The notes under the pieces are model-generated. The model searched no databases, was not told the origin of the DNA, and saw nothing but the letters and a program-made list of their open reading frames with translations. Of a DNA stretch of 64,000 nucleotides, positions 27,401 to 38,990 are shown piece by piece (within the stretch, counting starts at the first letter, position 1; every line of letters begins with the position of its first letter). Both the position numbers and the translations under genes were made by a program. The DNA is from Gymnorhina tibicen (Eukaryota > Chordata > Aves > Passeriformes > Artamidae), in NCBI GenBank assembly GCA_013399875.1, contig VXAZ01000953.1, forward strand, positions 2,417,890 through 2,481,889. Direction: 5' to 3'.

Positions 27401-28929
27401 TTGAGTAATCAGACTGAATGCATAAATATCCTGTAGTTACACAGTTGTTACAGCATATCATTTCTTAGTTAGTTTTCTGCTTTTACAGCTATCATCAGTA
27501 GTGACTTCAATCCCCTCCTAAACATTAAATGATCTCTTCAGAAATGATCTCAGGTGGGGAAGGAAGAGGGAAATACTGATCATCCCACTGCAGACACCAG
27601 CAGGCACAAATGAAGGTGATGAGCAACCATTACTTCCCTGGACCCTTTGGGATGCGAATTTCCCACAGCCTGCTCATGACCTCAAAGACACAGGTCCCAA
27701 CCTCCGGCACTCCCACACATGGCCTTCCCCCTTTTACACTGTGGAAGGTGTCACACATTAACAACACGTCCCACAGCCAGCACGTGTGCTTCTCTCCGCA
27801 GTGCAACAACCCTTCGCAGAAACCCCTTTTCAAGGCCTTGTTCCCCTGGCATGGGTCACACTTACAACATTTATGAGTCTTGCCACTGGTAGGGCAAAGT
27901 TGCTGCCTTCAGAGAGGTCTGGTGCTGTCCTCAGTTTCTGCACACAGCAGCTCAGGGTGTTACAGCACACCTGGAAAATTATTCCCTTTCTCGTACAAAA
28001 TACAACTAGTCTAAGCCTATGCATGAATAAATAGCAAAGAATATTTCCCTATCAAATGCCACTATTTTAGTATCTACTTCCTTTTCCAATTTTGATGGAA
28101 ATCCAGACGTTGGACTTGTATAAAAGGGAACATTTTGAAAACTTTGAATCAGCACAATAAATTATTTAACACTTTCAAAAATTAAAGTTAAATGCTTACA
28201 CCTTCTTGAATCAAGCATTTTGTTTCCAATTTTGAACCAATTTCCTCTTCCTACCCCAAAACAGCCATGCTCCAAGAAGGTACCGTGTCCTCAAGGGGGA
28301 GTTAAGTTTATTTCACTTTCTCATTGTCTTCTATATGCAACACTGACTGGCTCCAGATTGTGTCACCTGATGTAACATAGTTATTTAACTATCAATGCAC
28401 CATCATTTCAGCCAGAAGAAATCACGGTGTGTCTTGGGAAACAAGATCCAGGAATCCTGCCCGTTTTGCAGGAGCGGGGGCAACAGGAACACATTTTCAA
28501 TGGAAATGTTCTAGCCAGCTCAATCAGTAATTCCAAATGAAGATAAATACAAACATTTGTTATCAAGGAACAATCCGACGTACACCAGAAGTGCATTGAC
28601 AACAGCTCCTTGATCAGTAAATATAAATTTAGCAAAGCAAGATAACAACTGGGACCTCAGACACATTATTGGGGAGGTGCTCATATTGAAGTAAGCAGAG
28701 ATGCTCTGAACACTTCTATGTTTCAGAGGCATCTGGCTCATTTCTATCAGGGCATGTACTTCCAATAACCTGATGGTTTAGTGATCATTCATACTCCAGT
28801 TGCCATCTAGGATATCAGCCTCATAAATGCATATTCTGAATCAGCTTTTTGCTTGGTAAAGACCCTGTTAAGCTCATCCTGTTTTCCCTGGCATTCAAAA
28901 TACCAATTAAGGGACAGATGAATGAGAAA
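24471..28929. other. Intergenic, no recognisable gene
   Basis: No recognisable coding sequence; frames reach about 90 codons at most. The interval 24525-24670 is purine-rich on the plus strand (GAGGAGGGGAGGGAAAG-type). TATAAAAG at 28119-28126 is an isolated match. No element was recognised until the CR1 at 28930. Confidence 0.55.
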
Positions 28930-29125
28930 ATGGGCAAGAACAATGCAGGAATGGCTTGAAGCTGTGTCAGGCGAAGTTTATGTTGGATATTAGAAAAAGA
29001 TTCTTCACCCAGAGCATGGCTGGGCACCAACACAGGCTCCCCAAGGAGTGGTCACAGCACCAAACCTGACAGAGTTCAAGAAGCATTTGGACAACACTTG
29101 TGCAAATGGTGTGACTCTTTGGACG
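28930..29125 (+). mobile_element. CR1 LINE fragment
   Basis: Matches the CR1 segment that follows the AAGCTGTG(C/T)CAGG motif: GGCTTGAAGCTGTGTCAGGC, then TTGGATATTAGAAAAAG, TTCTTCACCCAGAGCATGG, CAGGCTCCCCAAGGAGTGG, CACAGCACC, and AGAGTTCAAGAAGCATTTGG ending near GTGTGACTCTTTGG. The typical 3' terminal microsatellite is missing, so the copy is truncated at both ends. It is a different 3' variant from the copy at 11.6 kb. Plus orientation, inactive. Confidence 0.88.
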
Positions 29126-30296
29126 TCTTCAGGTTTCCAATACTGGGAAACAAGCAAATCACAAGGAGGCGGGAACCAGGGAGGTGGCAGCTTCATAGTG
29201 TCCAACATTACAACCCCTTTCTAGTAATCTCTCCGATGTAGGCACACCTGGCATATCTAGAAGCTCTAGCAAGAGGCCCTGAAACAGATATTAGCATCTG
29301 GCACCTACCACTGCAAGCACTTTCTCATGTGGAACAGAAGCAGCACTACCAGCCAATTCCCACTGGGACTAGATATCATGCTGTCCCCAGTGGGGAAAAC
29401 ACACACTGATAAATTGGCTAAAAACACTGAGATCTGCTGGTTCCATGGAAAATGCTGAAATATGAGCCACCTGCAAAATTTAAATAGGCCACATAAATAG
29501 GTCCTCATATCTCAGGCACAGCAGACACAAATAACTTACAGACCAAGCAGCCAGGCAGGGATGCTGCTGCTGCTCTGCTTCACTCGTTGTCCAGCAAGAG
29601 CACAGACTCAAGCATGCATATTATAACTCACAGCATTTCTGCAAAGCTGGCAGCAAGGGGGAGGGCAGCACACCTGAAGTACTCTTCACTCTCATCAGGC
29701 CGTGCTGAAGTGGCCTGGGAGGAGCTGATTGCAATCACAGTCTCCTGCTGAGCCAGACAGACACTACAGAAGGCAGTATCCAGCTAGACTGGGCTAAGAT
29801 ATAGTAACTGTGGCCACAAAGAATGAAGGCTCAGAAAAAAAGGATGAATTTTGGGACAGCAGAGTGATGGACAGACTGTCTGTGTTCAAATCAAAAATTA
29901 GACTACATTCCAGGGCACTATATTCGTACGTAGCTAGGCATAAGCAAACGTGCCTCAGACCAGCTCTTTTATGAGTAAGGCACACCAATCAAGGCCTTCA
30001 GCTCAGGATTCCCAAAATCAATCTTCTTTGTTATTTTTTAAAAATCAAAGCCCCTTCATTTCCCACTCAATTCATATCAGGAGAGAAACACAGTAATTCA
30101 CCATCCATTTCAGTCATTAGCTCTTACAGGAAGCATCCCTTTTCTGTAATGAATGAATATCTATTTAAGTGTTTCAGGGCTCAGACCTCCAGTCACATTT
30201 AGCTGTAGAGAGAACTGCACTGACATTCCAAACTCAGATGAGGTCAAAATAAACCTTCTCAGAGGACCTCCTTACTGCTCACTTGCTGCCATAAGA
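29126..30296. other. Intergenic, no recognisable gene
   Basis: Nothing beyond chance-size open frames. GATTCCCAAAATCAATCTTC near 30010 is followed by T and A runs. No repeat family was recognised. Confidence 0.55.
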
Positions 30297-30417
30297 CAAA
30301 AAAACCCAAAACAAAACAAAACCCCAAAAAAACCCCCCAAAACAAAAAAACAAACAAAAACCCCAAAAACAAAACAAAAAAGGACCAAAAAACCCCCTCA
30401 ACAAACAAACAAACCCA
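30297..30417. repeat. A/C low-complexity tract with C-runs
   Basis: About 120 bases built almost wholly from A and C (CAAAA, CAAAC and AACCCC units). C-runs of 3-6 lie near 30305, 30322, 30333, 30361 and 30393, which are G-runs on the minus strand. Open frames on both strands (Lys/Pro/Thr-rich on plus, Phe/Gly/Leu-rich on minus) are composition artefacts. A degenerate pentameric microsatellite or retroposon tail is the likeliest origin. Confidence 0.85.
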
Positions 30418-32959
30418 TCCCAGTAATAAAACACTAACCATCTCCTTATATCAGACCGGCTTTTAGGAACCAAGAATATTTCAGAAAAAAAAAGTTGATA
30501 TAGGTGGAAAATAGACATAGTTCTAGCTTATTTCATATTCTGTGCAACTTCCATACAGGGTTTCATATGCAGAGATGGCTTTAAAATTCCTTACAGATAC
30601 CCTATTACTGCTTAGTATCTCCAAGGTCTGGCTGGCACAGTGCATTTCTTTGATTCATAAACGACTTGTTGATGCTTCAGAGTGTGTCTGCAAAAAGCTG
30701 TTCAGGGTTTTTGACATTCCAAGTTACCAGCCTGGCAAAACAAATCGCTGTCTTTCACAAAGTCCCTTCTTCATTTGACAGAGCCCTTGAAGCCAGCGGG
30801 CAAAGGCCTGAGCTAAGACGCCTGCATCCATCGTCTCCTTTCCGTCTGTTCTCCTTGTGCCTCCCCGAGAAGTTGGATCAAAGCATCCCCATGGGGACAT
30901 CTCATTAAAAAGCAACTCCCTTCCTTGACCAGGTCACTGGCAGCATTGCACAAGGTTGCAAGTTCTTGTCCATCAGACAATGCTTATAAATAGCACAGGG
31001 ACAGTACTCTCCTTCCATTTTTAATAACAACTGCAGAAATCTCACAGAAGGACTCCAAAAGGATGGGTAGGGAAGAAGGTTGTGCCTCTAAAACACTTCT
31101 CCTTTAGACACACCTGACCACATTAAGACAAAGCAGCTCAAAGACATGCAATTTAACATTAAAGAAAAGAGAAGACACCAACAAAGCCCCAAGGGAGTGC
31201 TTCGAGCAGCAGAACTAATGAAGCCTCATTTTCTACACATTTGCATCTCATGATTGACTTCAGTGCATAAGGAAGAGAAAGCCCCAGCTGAAACTTTGCC
31301 TGCCCTTTGGGCATTTATAACAACTCACTCCCGTGGATTTTTGCATGTATTAAGGTTTGAGTTCACACTGTGGAGTCTCCTGCACTGGAGAATTCAGAAG
31401 GCCCTAGGGGAAGCATTTTTCCTCAGCTTAGCCTTCACTGCAAAGGGAGGCCAGGCCAGTAAAGCAGCAGAGACAAAAAGGTGCTATTAATTTTCTGACA
31501 TGTGGTAACTTGAGAGAGCCTGAGTCCATAGACAACTTCATCTTGCCTGGGGTGGACTGAACTGGAGTCCAGAGAAAATTATCATTTTATTTGGTCATGA
31601 GACATGGAAACAGAAACACTTATGACCGAATAGGTGTGTCAGATGCCCATAGGCACCATTTACATGTAAGGTTTTGCCCAAGCATTTGCTGTTGAAATGG
31701 CATTTTGCACCTGAGACCAAGCTCTGACAATCCCCACCCACACCTTCACCACGTGTTCAGAGCAGCCTGGGTGGTAGGAGAAGCACTAACTCCTGAAGTC
31801 TCTCAAGCAGCACAGCTGCAAGTAGGGAGACACCTCAAACTAGAGGCCAAATGCTGAAAACAGAGGCCCCATCAAGCTACCAAAAGCTCCCAGAAGGAAC
31901 CGGCAGCACAGGCTCAAGCAGAGTTATAGCTGCTGCTTCGGACAAGCACACAAAAGACTGCCAGTGCTGATCATTCATAACCACTGCAAGCACAAGGCTG
32001 CTGGGACCGCACCGAGCACCAGCAGCTCCACGGAATGTCAGCGCTTCAGGCTGAGCCGCCACTTCCTTGGCACACAGGAGTCCCGGGCGTTCTTTGTGCC
32101 TGAAGCAATTTTACAGGAGACAGCGACAAAGTAATTAAACTTTGAATCCTCTAGAAATAGAAGGCTGCACTTGTCGTTGCCAAGTCCCTCCTGCTAACAG
32201 GGAGCATCTTGATGATGAGTGACATCACCTGGGCTCAAGGTGACAAACCAGACTTTTCTCACAAATTAGTATCCTGCTGCACCATCCAGGAGGGAGACCC
32301 CATTTATCCTTTAAGCACTGTGCTTAAATATTAGGTAGTTTCCTTGCTCTGAATCTTAAGCCAGCACTGCAGGTGGACAAGAGATGAACAATGAGGTTTA
32401 CATTGTAGAATCCCCAAACAATGCCACCAAACACTTGCACACTATAAAAAGATCAGCTAGGTAATCAAAATACTGTCTGTAAAGAAGAAGGTTTACAAGT
32501 CTGTCAAACCCTTTAAAATCCTGTCGTCCCGCTTCCCAATTAAAACAATCCCATCTATTTAAAGCCATTCCTGTCCTATTCTCTTCTCTTGATATGACTG
32601 TCTCACACCATTTATTGACCCATCAATCCTCCAGATTGTGAGGTTGCTCCACAGCACATTACAAAACCTATGACCATTTGTTTTAGCATAGCAGCAAACT
32701 TGACTGAGATTAGTGCCTGATTTTGTGCCCAGCTGAACAAATACACAGCAGACACTTCCTGCCCAGTTCACATAACCATATAAATACACATGATAAGGGA
32801 ACACAGTGTTACGTGCTTTCACAGACAATGAATGAGAAAAATCCTGTGAACTATCCACAATCACTCAGGTAGTCTGTGGGACTACTTAGAATTACTTTCT
32901 TTCATTCCAGCTCAGTGCCTTGAACGTTAATCCCTGCTTAACCAGCCCTCTCAGTTCAC
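30418..32959. other. Intergenic, no recognisable gene
   Basis: Short chance frames only; no interspersed repeat recognised. A slightly GC-richer patch at 31980-32100 has a few CpGs (GGGACCGCACCGAGC, CACGGAATGTCAGCGC) but is too sparse to call an island. Confidence 0.55.
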
Positions 32960-33019
32960 AAAAGAGTACCTCTACTACTAAGAGTATCTGTACTACTACA
33001 AAAGAGCATCTTCACTACC
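32960..33019. repeat. Three-unit tandem repeat, ~20 bp period
   Basis: Three successive imperfect units: AAAGAGTACCTCTACTACTA, AGAGTATCTGTACTACTAC, AAAAGAGCATCTTCACTACC. They share the AAGAGYATCT and ACTAC parts. It is a short decayed minisatellite with no coding meaning. Confidence 0.75.
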
Positions 33020-33719
33020 AAGCCAGCCGGTCAGCAATATCATCCCTCTTTCACATTTTATTCCCCAGAACCTTTTACATGCATGTGCAGTAACTTTTCA
33101 TGAGAGACTTCCCTACTGCCAAATGTTATGTGCAATGTGGAGCTATGTTAAACAAACACTGTTTTCACATATAAAATAAGAGATTGATAGACAGGAAGCC
33201 CTCAAAAGCTAAACAGGTTAAAGTGGAGCCACTACATTGTATAAGTGAAGAGCGAGACCAGCACGTATAACACATTCAGGAACAAAATATTAAATAATTC
33301 AGATCTTATGTCACAATTACTTATGCAAAAACAAACAGTAAAAGAATATGTGATTTGATATAGTGCATGTGAGAGAAGATGAATGTTAAGTGCTTGGTAT
33401 ACACACACATTCTTAAATCAAAAATGTGAAATTAAACAAGTAGCTCTGAGAGCCATAGAGCTAATGAAAACCTTTTTCCTACAGCTGTGTGTCTCATGGC
33501 TGGGCAGCTTCAGTGGCTGAGAAGGTGTGACTGCTGTAAAGGAAGCTTTACTTGGCAGAGACAATGCTGAGGTGTAATAAAGAGCTGGCCTCACACTACA
33601 ATTTCTCCCTCAGGTCAAACCAAAGCACTCCCATCTCCTATACTCGGATACTTATTTCCAGAAACCCCTTTTTCCTAAAGGCCCCAGTGTCTGAGAGCTG
33701 GCAGGACCTAGAGCTGCAG
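33020..33719. other. Intergenic, no recognisable gene
   Basis: AT-rich with no recognised element. A frame at 33552-33818 runs into the GC-box/TATA site downstream and has no recognisable protein similarity. Confidence 0.55.
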
Positions 33720-33741
33720 TGGGCGGGGCAAGAATATAAAG
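33720..33741 (+). promoter_or_regulatory. GC box plus TATA box (candidate core promoter)
   Basis: TGGGCGGGGC (33720-33729) matches the Sp1 GC-box consensus at every position. Five bases later TATAAAGGGG begins at 33735. If used, initiation on the plus strand would be expected about 25-30 bases downstream, in the pyrimidine-rich segment around 33760-33780. This is the only place seen where both core elements lie together in the same orientation. Against a real promoter: no surrounding CpG island and no recognisable downstream gene. It could drive a non-coding RNA or be a coincidence. Confidence 0.3.
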
Positions 33742-34404
33742 GGGCACAAAGACCACTACTGGTTTCATTTCTCTCTTCGCTGTATTTCAGTAGCAACAAG
33801 AACAACTGCTGCAGATGACCCCCTAAGCCTTGCTTGCTCCAATTATGCAAACAGGAGCACACCAATCTGCATTTAAGTACAGCCTTCATGCTCTCGCAGT
33901 TCACCAAGAGGGAACAGCAGCAGCTGGTCAGTTTAGCCGTCAGAAAGTGGCACCAGAAGGACCTGTGACTATTAGCTAGGCAGAGAAGAGCAGGCTGGGT
34001 TTGCTTTCTCTTATTCCCCAATCTGCCAGATCGCACAACTGTGTGATTAACCTTTAGTCCAGCGATCATCAGGTCTTTCAACATCAGAATGAACAGAAAA
34101 ACCTGCTTCCAGATGTTATTGTGCTAAGTGCAATGTGCACATACTGGGATTAAAGTCGCAAAGAATAGTTGCTACGTTTCCTTTATTGTCTGCTTTGTAA
34201 GACATAAAAAGCAAAAATAACAGATTCCATAGCCTTAAAAATTTCCATAAAGCAACATGCTTATGTCTCAGAGAATTGTCAGAAAGCCCTCAGCCCAGCA
34301 GGTTTCAGCAGAGGGGTTTGCTAGCCAGACCTTCTGCACAGGGCTGGGAGTATAACCCAGCAGATGCAGCCAGCACAGAGCGCTCACAGGGTGCTACTCC
34401 CAAT
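33742..34404. other. Downstream of GC/TATA site, no recognisable gene
   Basis: A minus-strand frame of 148 codons (33638-34084) covers the candidate promoter and this flank, but shows no domain or signal and lies opposite the promoter orientation. It is probably chance. No repeat recognised before the MIR-like segment. Confidence 0.5.
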
Positions 34405-34510
34405 TCTTCTGCGAGCACATTTAGCAAGTCATTTTACCTTTCTGTCTCAATTTCTTTATCTGTGAAATGGAAACGCTGATACTTAAGTAGAGGAATTCAA
34501 ATGAAGGAGT
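34405..34510 (+). mobile_element. MIR-like (CORE-SINE) fragment
   Basis: The segment GCAAGTCATTTTACCTTTCT followed by CTCAATTTCTTTATCTGTGA and AATGGAAACGCTGATACT follows the well-known 3' half of MIR SINEs, the part read as cagtttcctcatctgtaaaatgggg in the consensus. The best match is 34421-34485; the rest is diverged. MIR is a tRNA-derived SINE mobilised by L2 LINEs and was active before the amniote split, so a copy in a bird is expected but old. No internal promoter boxes remain visible. Confidence 0.75.
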
Positions 34511-37500
34511 ACATTCAGGCAGGCTCTAAAGTGCAACAGTGCTGATTGTCAGAGACCTGAGAAAGCCCAAAATAGCTGCAGGAATATTTCACCTATATCC
34601 TTATTAGACTCTAGTTATTCCCAGAGGTGAGAGACACTAACAAGAGAATCTCTTGCAGGTTTAGTCCTATGCTAGAGGGGACTGAATTCAGACAAGGCTA
34701 GCCTGTAACCATCAGTGACCTAAGTCCTTTAACCTACAACTTAATATGCATTTTAAGAACTACTAAGAGCATTTATCCCAAAAAATTTTAGCAGACATGC
34801 TTCTTCAGAAGTCCACTACTCAGTCTAGTTGTAAGCTACTTCATCCCCTGCCCTTCTTGCACCAACATTGTTCTTCAGCTTAAATAGCCCTCTTCTCTTC
34901 CTGCTCTGTTTTGACTCAGTGTATTTACACAAGTCAACTCCATTCCTTCTGTGTCTTGACTTCAGCAGCCAAAGAAACGTAGCCATTGCTGAGTCCCCAT
35001 TCCCACCAAAGACTTTCTCTGAATCCTGAGAGACAAAGCTATAGCAGAACTGACCCTGCCTTGCTGCCATTATAATCCAGGTACTTATGAGGCTTTTATT
35101 TTTTTTTTTTCTCCTCAGAAGCACATGGTGGGTGCCTCGATTGTCAGAAAGAGTAAAGCAGCGCATGAAACAGGTCACACAAGCACAGTGTCCTTTAGAG
35201 TATGCTACTGTGCATTGTTATTTCCACTGCAAAAGAGACAGCCACAACACAGAGAATATTCTCCTTGCATAAAAAAACCACCACAGTAAAGGTCTTCAGT
35301 GCACAGGAGCTTCAAAACGCCAGCCAGGCCATGAGCTACATCCTATGGAAAGAGGCAAGAGTCACAGCTCACATGTCCAAACATTGGATAAGAAGCCTAA
35401 ATTACCTTCATAGCTACAAGTCCCTGACATATGTACATTTTGTAGGACAGATGTCCTTTAGACATCACAACAGGGGAGATCAGGGTAGAAGAAATAGTAA
35501 ACACTGAGTTTAGGAATTACATCATGGGGAAAAAGAGAGAAGTCCCATGAAGCACACATTTAAACATCTTTTGCACATACCTGAAAGTACTACCACACTT
35601 ACAACAAAGTTCAACTCCAGAGCCCTCAGCTCTAGATTTGTCCTCTCCCTCGTGGTTACAACAGGCGCATCCCACAACATCTGCCCCGTGTTAATGATGA
35701 CAGCTACCTGGCATAATGGGCCCCCCACACACCTGTGCAACTCTGGGAAGCAGCTGGCAAGTTCCTTCACCCACCCACAAGCTCTACATCTGCATCCATC
35801 CATTTCTCCATCAAGGGCTGGCCCAAACCACAGCACCATGACCCCTCCCAATTTTCAGCTCCTTCCTTCCACTCTCTTTAGGTGAGATTCATGGTGAAGC
35901 ACCCACTGCCTCCCTGCCCCCAGGAATTCAAGCTTCACTGCATCCCCTCTCTGTAAGAACTATGGTACACAGGAACTGCAAGACACAAGTACTTTCTTCA
36001 CACAAGTTTTGCCATAACAGCTGACTCTTTCAGGTGGCTGGCTTCACTAGGGTATCAGAAAAGGATGTGTGAGCATCCCAGGCAGGCAATTATAGGATGA
36101 CTAGTCCACGTTAAAAAAAGTTTCTTCCTAATCCTGTCAGATGCTTCTTGCCTTAAGCCCTGAAGCTCTAAGATATATTGATCACCATCTCCTTTTATCC
36201 TGCACAACAGAGCTGCATTTATTCTCAGATTCCTGGGCCATACCTAATCCTGCTCACTTGACAACCTGAGAGATCTCTTATGGCACCAACTTCTGCTGCC
36301 CCAGTTAGGAGGAGTGTGCATATGTATTTCTCCATTTCAGGCAACTACTAGATTGCCAGGGAAAAAATGGACAGAACATTTAAACCAGCAGCATCTGCTC
36401 CATGCCTAAGTTCATCTGATGCCTGTGTGTGCACAAGACAGCAAATCCTGCAAAAGGTAAGGCTTTTCTGACCCTCAGAATTACTGGAAGAATCCCATTC
36501 AAGTTTCCTTAGGAATGCCAGATGCTTCTGAAGACAGTGGCAGGGGCAGCAGAGGGCTGATCTTAACAAGCAGAGGCCAGATTACACTTCTTTCACCTAT
36601 GCTAAGGCCATTTTTCTTTAGGGAGCTCACAGAAGTCATCTAGGAGGACCTCAGCTCATAGCTTCCACAAGGGAAGGTTAGTTACCACCAGAATACACTA
36701 CAAGCTACCACCCCAATCCTCACATTTTCCATCCCCAGCACAGCACCCAAGCAAAAATAACATTTCTGAGCAAGAAAACTCCACCTCAAGGCTCTTACTC
36801 TACCAACATAAACACGCATGTTCAGGTTTCAATTTTCGACTCTTTTTTCATTAAGCGAAACTAACATAATCACTATCCCTGCTGTACACATAATTATTCA
36901 TCCAGTACTGTTCTACACCAGTCACCATTTCTCTTACCTTTCGTGTGTGCTTCCAGTACAGCAGCACCAGACACAGGTGGTAGGATTTCATGTAGTGCTC
37001 ACTGAAGCAGCCCATAGCTTATCTGGGCATCTTTTAAAAAAGGCTGGTCTCAAAGTTTCAAATCCCACCTCAACCTACTATAGCTTTCATAGGATGCAGC
37101 AATCAGTATTATTCCAGTCAAGTGCATATTATTGATTTATACGGTGGTATGATAAGATTGTCAATGATTTCTATTCCAATCTTCATGCATCCTCACACTT
37201 TTTAATTTTTTGAGAGGGAGAAGAAAGGAAAAAAAGCACAAATCGCTGCTAGGTATTGAGCAGAGGGTTTCAGTACAAAGTCCTCTTCCCCCTTGCTGAT
37301 TGCAGTTAATCAAGAAGCCAGCAGAGCGAGAGACCCGTCCAAACTGTTTCCTCCAAGCTGTAACCTCACAGAAGCCACGGCACATATCCCCCTCTCAGGG
37401 GTACATCACAGGCAAGGCTCCTCCATCCTGTGGATTCTCTGCTTGGCTCTCACAGGGCAGGCCCAAGGCCCCAGGTAGTGCCTGGAGAGCTCCCCCTTGT

Positions 37501-37931
37501 TCTGACAGGTTGAAAACTGGTGGCTTAACCCTAATCTTTGTGCTCTGACCTTCAAGTCAGCTCCAGACCCGCAAGAGCACTCCGCTGCTCACCTGAAAGC
37601 TGCCCTGTTCCCCTCATGGGCTCCTGCAAGGACTTTTGTCACTATGTTTCCCTCACCTGGCAGGAAAGCCTTGCAAAGCCTCTTACCTTCCTGAGGAAGG
37701 AGCCAATTGTCAGCTAAGGCTTGGTGGTTGAACGCAGGCCTCACGGGATGCAGCGCAGGCATACAGCAGGCACAGGCAAAGAAGAGGTGGGGGGAACAGG
37801 CCGTGGTTTTATATAGCTATGCTTGGAACACACCTTTCCCTTCTATTCCTTTGTTCTCCCCTTGAGTGCCTCCACCTGCCACCTCCTCCTCAGCACAGGG
37901 GGATCTCATCAGAGGTATCAACACCCAGGCC
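34511..37931. other. Intergenic, no recognisable gene
   Basis: Chance frames up to 117 codons (34825-35178 minus; 35522-35851 minus overlapping 35547-35885 plus) match nothing known. A T14 run interrupted by one A sits at 35097-35111. The segment 36105-36270 (AAAAAAAGTTTCTTCCTAAT...) faintly resembles an antisense old CR1, too weak to call. GC content rises after 37300 with little CpG. Confidence 0.5.
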
Positions 37932-37998
37932 CTGACTCTCCGCATTGGCTGTATGGTGAATTAAGACAGCCTGTCCTTTTGGCACAGGCTAACCTAAC
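37932..37998 (+). repeat. 67-bp hairpin repeat, copy 1
   Basis: First of two direct copies (see 38551-38617). By hand alignment the copies agree at 61 of 67 positions with no gap. Both contain the identical stem AGCCTGT-CC ... GG-ACAGGCT around a TTTT loop, with one bulged C. The flanks share nothing obvious. Copy 1 has 6 differences from copy 2, all outside the hairpin. Origin unknown: local duplication, remains of a transposon end, or paired regulatory element. Confidence 0.85.
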
Positions 37999-38550
37999 CC
38001 ACCTGAGGACTCCTCCTCCAGCCCTAGTGGGGGCAATCAGACCTTCAGCTGTGATCTGCCCTCCACAGCTGAAGGCTGTCAAGGGGCAAATATGGAGAGA
38101 GTTGCTTTTCTCTGCTCTGCTTTTATGATTGACACAGAAAAGATGAGGGTCCTCTTCAAAGTCGCTGTTGAACACTTTATAAAGTAGGTTGCCTTGCTCT
38201 GCCAAGCAGATCTTCAGTCTCCCTAACTGCCCACCTTCTGTGCCCGTGGGGCAATCCCCCTTAGGCTGTGCTGCCTCGATGCTGTCTGTTTAGAACAAAG
38301 GGCTGGGAAAAGTCACCACTTGGTGCAGGAGCATGCAGTGGATGACATAAAGGAGCCTTGATCTCAGCATGGCTGTGACTGGCAGCCAGAGCAGGACACA
38401 GCCACAGCACCCTTGGTTCGATGTGTTTCAGAGCTGAGGACTACTGAGCACAGTAGAGGACAATAGGACTGAAAGAGAGAAGATGTGTGCACCTGACTTG
38501 TGATGTTCACCTCTTCAGAGTCAGCAGTGAGAAGTACCCCCAGAGAGCAC
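37999..38550. other. Spacer between the two 67-bp repeats
   Basis: 552 bases with no gene and no recognised repeat. It contains CCCTCCACAGCTGAAGGCTG and ATGATTGACACAGAAAAG words but no clear structure. If the two 67-bp copies were termini of one element this would be its body, yet no coding remnant or terminal inverted repeat is visible. Confidence 0.5.
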
Positions 38551-38617
38551 CTGTCTCTCTGCATTGACTGTACAGTGAATTAAGACAGCCTGTCCTTTTG
38601 GCACAGGCTAATCTAAC
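38551..38617 (+). repeat. 67-bp hairpin repeat, copy 2
   Basis: Second direct copy, exactly 619 bases after copy 1. The 36 bases covering GTGAATTAAGACAGCC and the hairpin are identical in both, more conserved than the left third where five of the six differences fall. It lies immediately before the AT-rich CNE-like block at 38620, so it may be part of that element. Confidence 0.85.
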
Positions 38618-38619
38618 TC

Positions 38620-38990
38620 TAGGTGCTTTGAATTAGGCAGTGTGAATGGAGCTTCTTCTCTTGCTCTCTCAGTAATTTCCCAGTGTCACTTAAATGCTAC
38701 AAAAGTCACGTGGAAAGCTGGGTAGAGAGAGTGCATTGGAGTCATTACCATCTGCCCGAGTATACAGCTGGGGATATTAATAATAATTTCTTCTATTGGA
38801 GCTTGAGGGGGAAAAAAGAAAAAGAAAGGAAAAAAATCCCACGTGTTTTGTAGCTTCCTGTTTGAATTAATCTCCTCTGACAACTGCTGATTTGCGTTTG
38901 TGATTCGATCCTCCATATGTCTAGCTCTATTGGTCAATTAAGTGCAGGGGGCAATTGGGAGAAGCAGTGATGCTCGGACTGATTATAAGA
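38620..38990. promoter_or_regulatory. Candidate conserved non-coding element
   Basis: A dense run of homeodomain-like and other short motifs without any repeat: CACTTAA at 38687-38693 and TTAAGTG at 38938-38944 (NK2-type), CACGTG E-box at 38840-38845, ATATTAATAATAATTTC near 38776, TTGGTCAATTAAG near 38930, and GCAATTGGG. CpGs are retained in CGTTTGTGATTCGATCC. The texture resembles vertebrate developmental enhancers. Function is inferred; conservation in other amniotes would be the test. Confidence 0.35.

Noticed and set aside
30153..30441. Lys/Pro-rich plus frame and Phe/Gly-rich minus frames
   Set aside because: Translations of the A/C low-complexity tract.
33638..34084. Minus-strand frame of 148 codons
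   Set aside because: No domain, no splice support, and it covers the candidate plus-strand GC-box/TATA site. Length is within the chance range for this much DNA.
36105..36270. Possible antisense old CR1 or other retroposon
   Set aside because: Only TTTCTTCCTAAT and CTTGCCTTAAGCCC-like words resemble the family; no ordered series of blocks could be followed.
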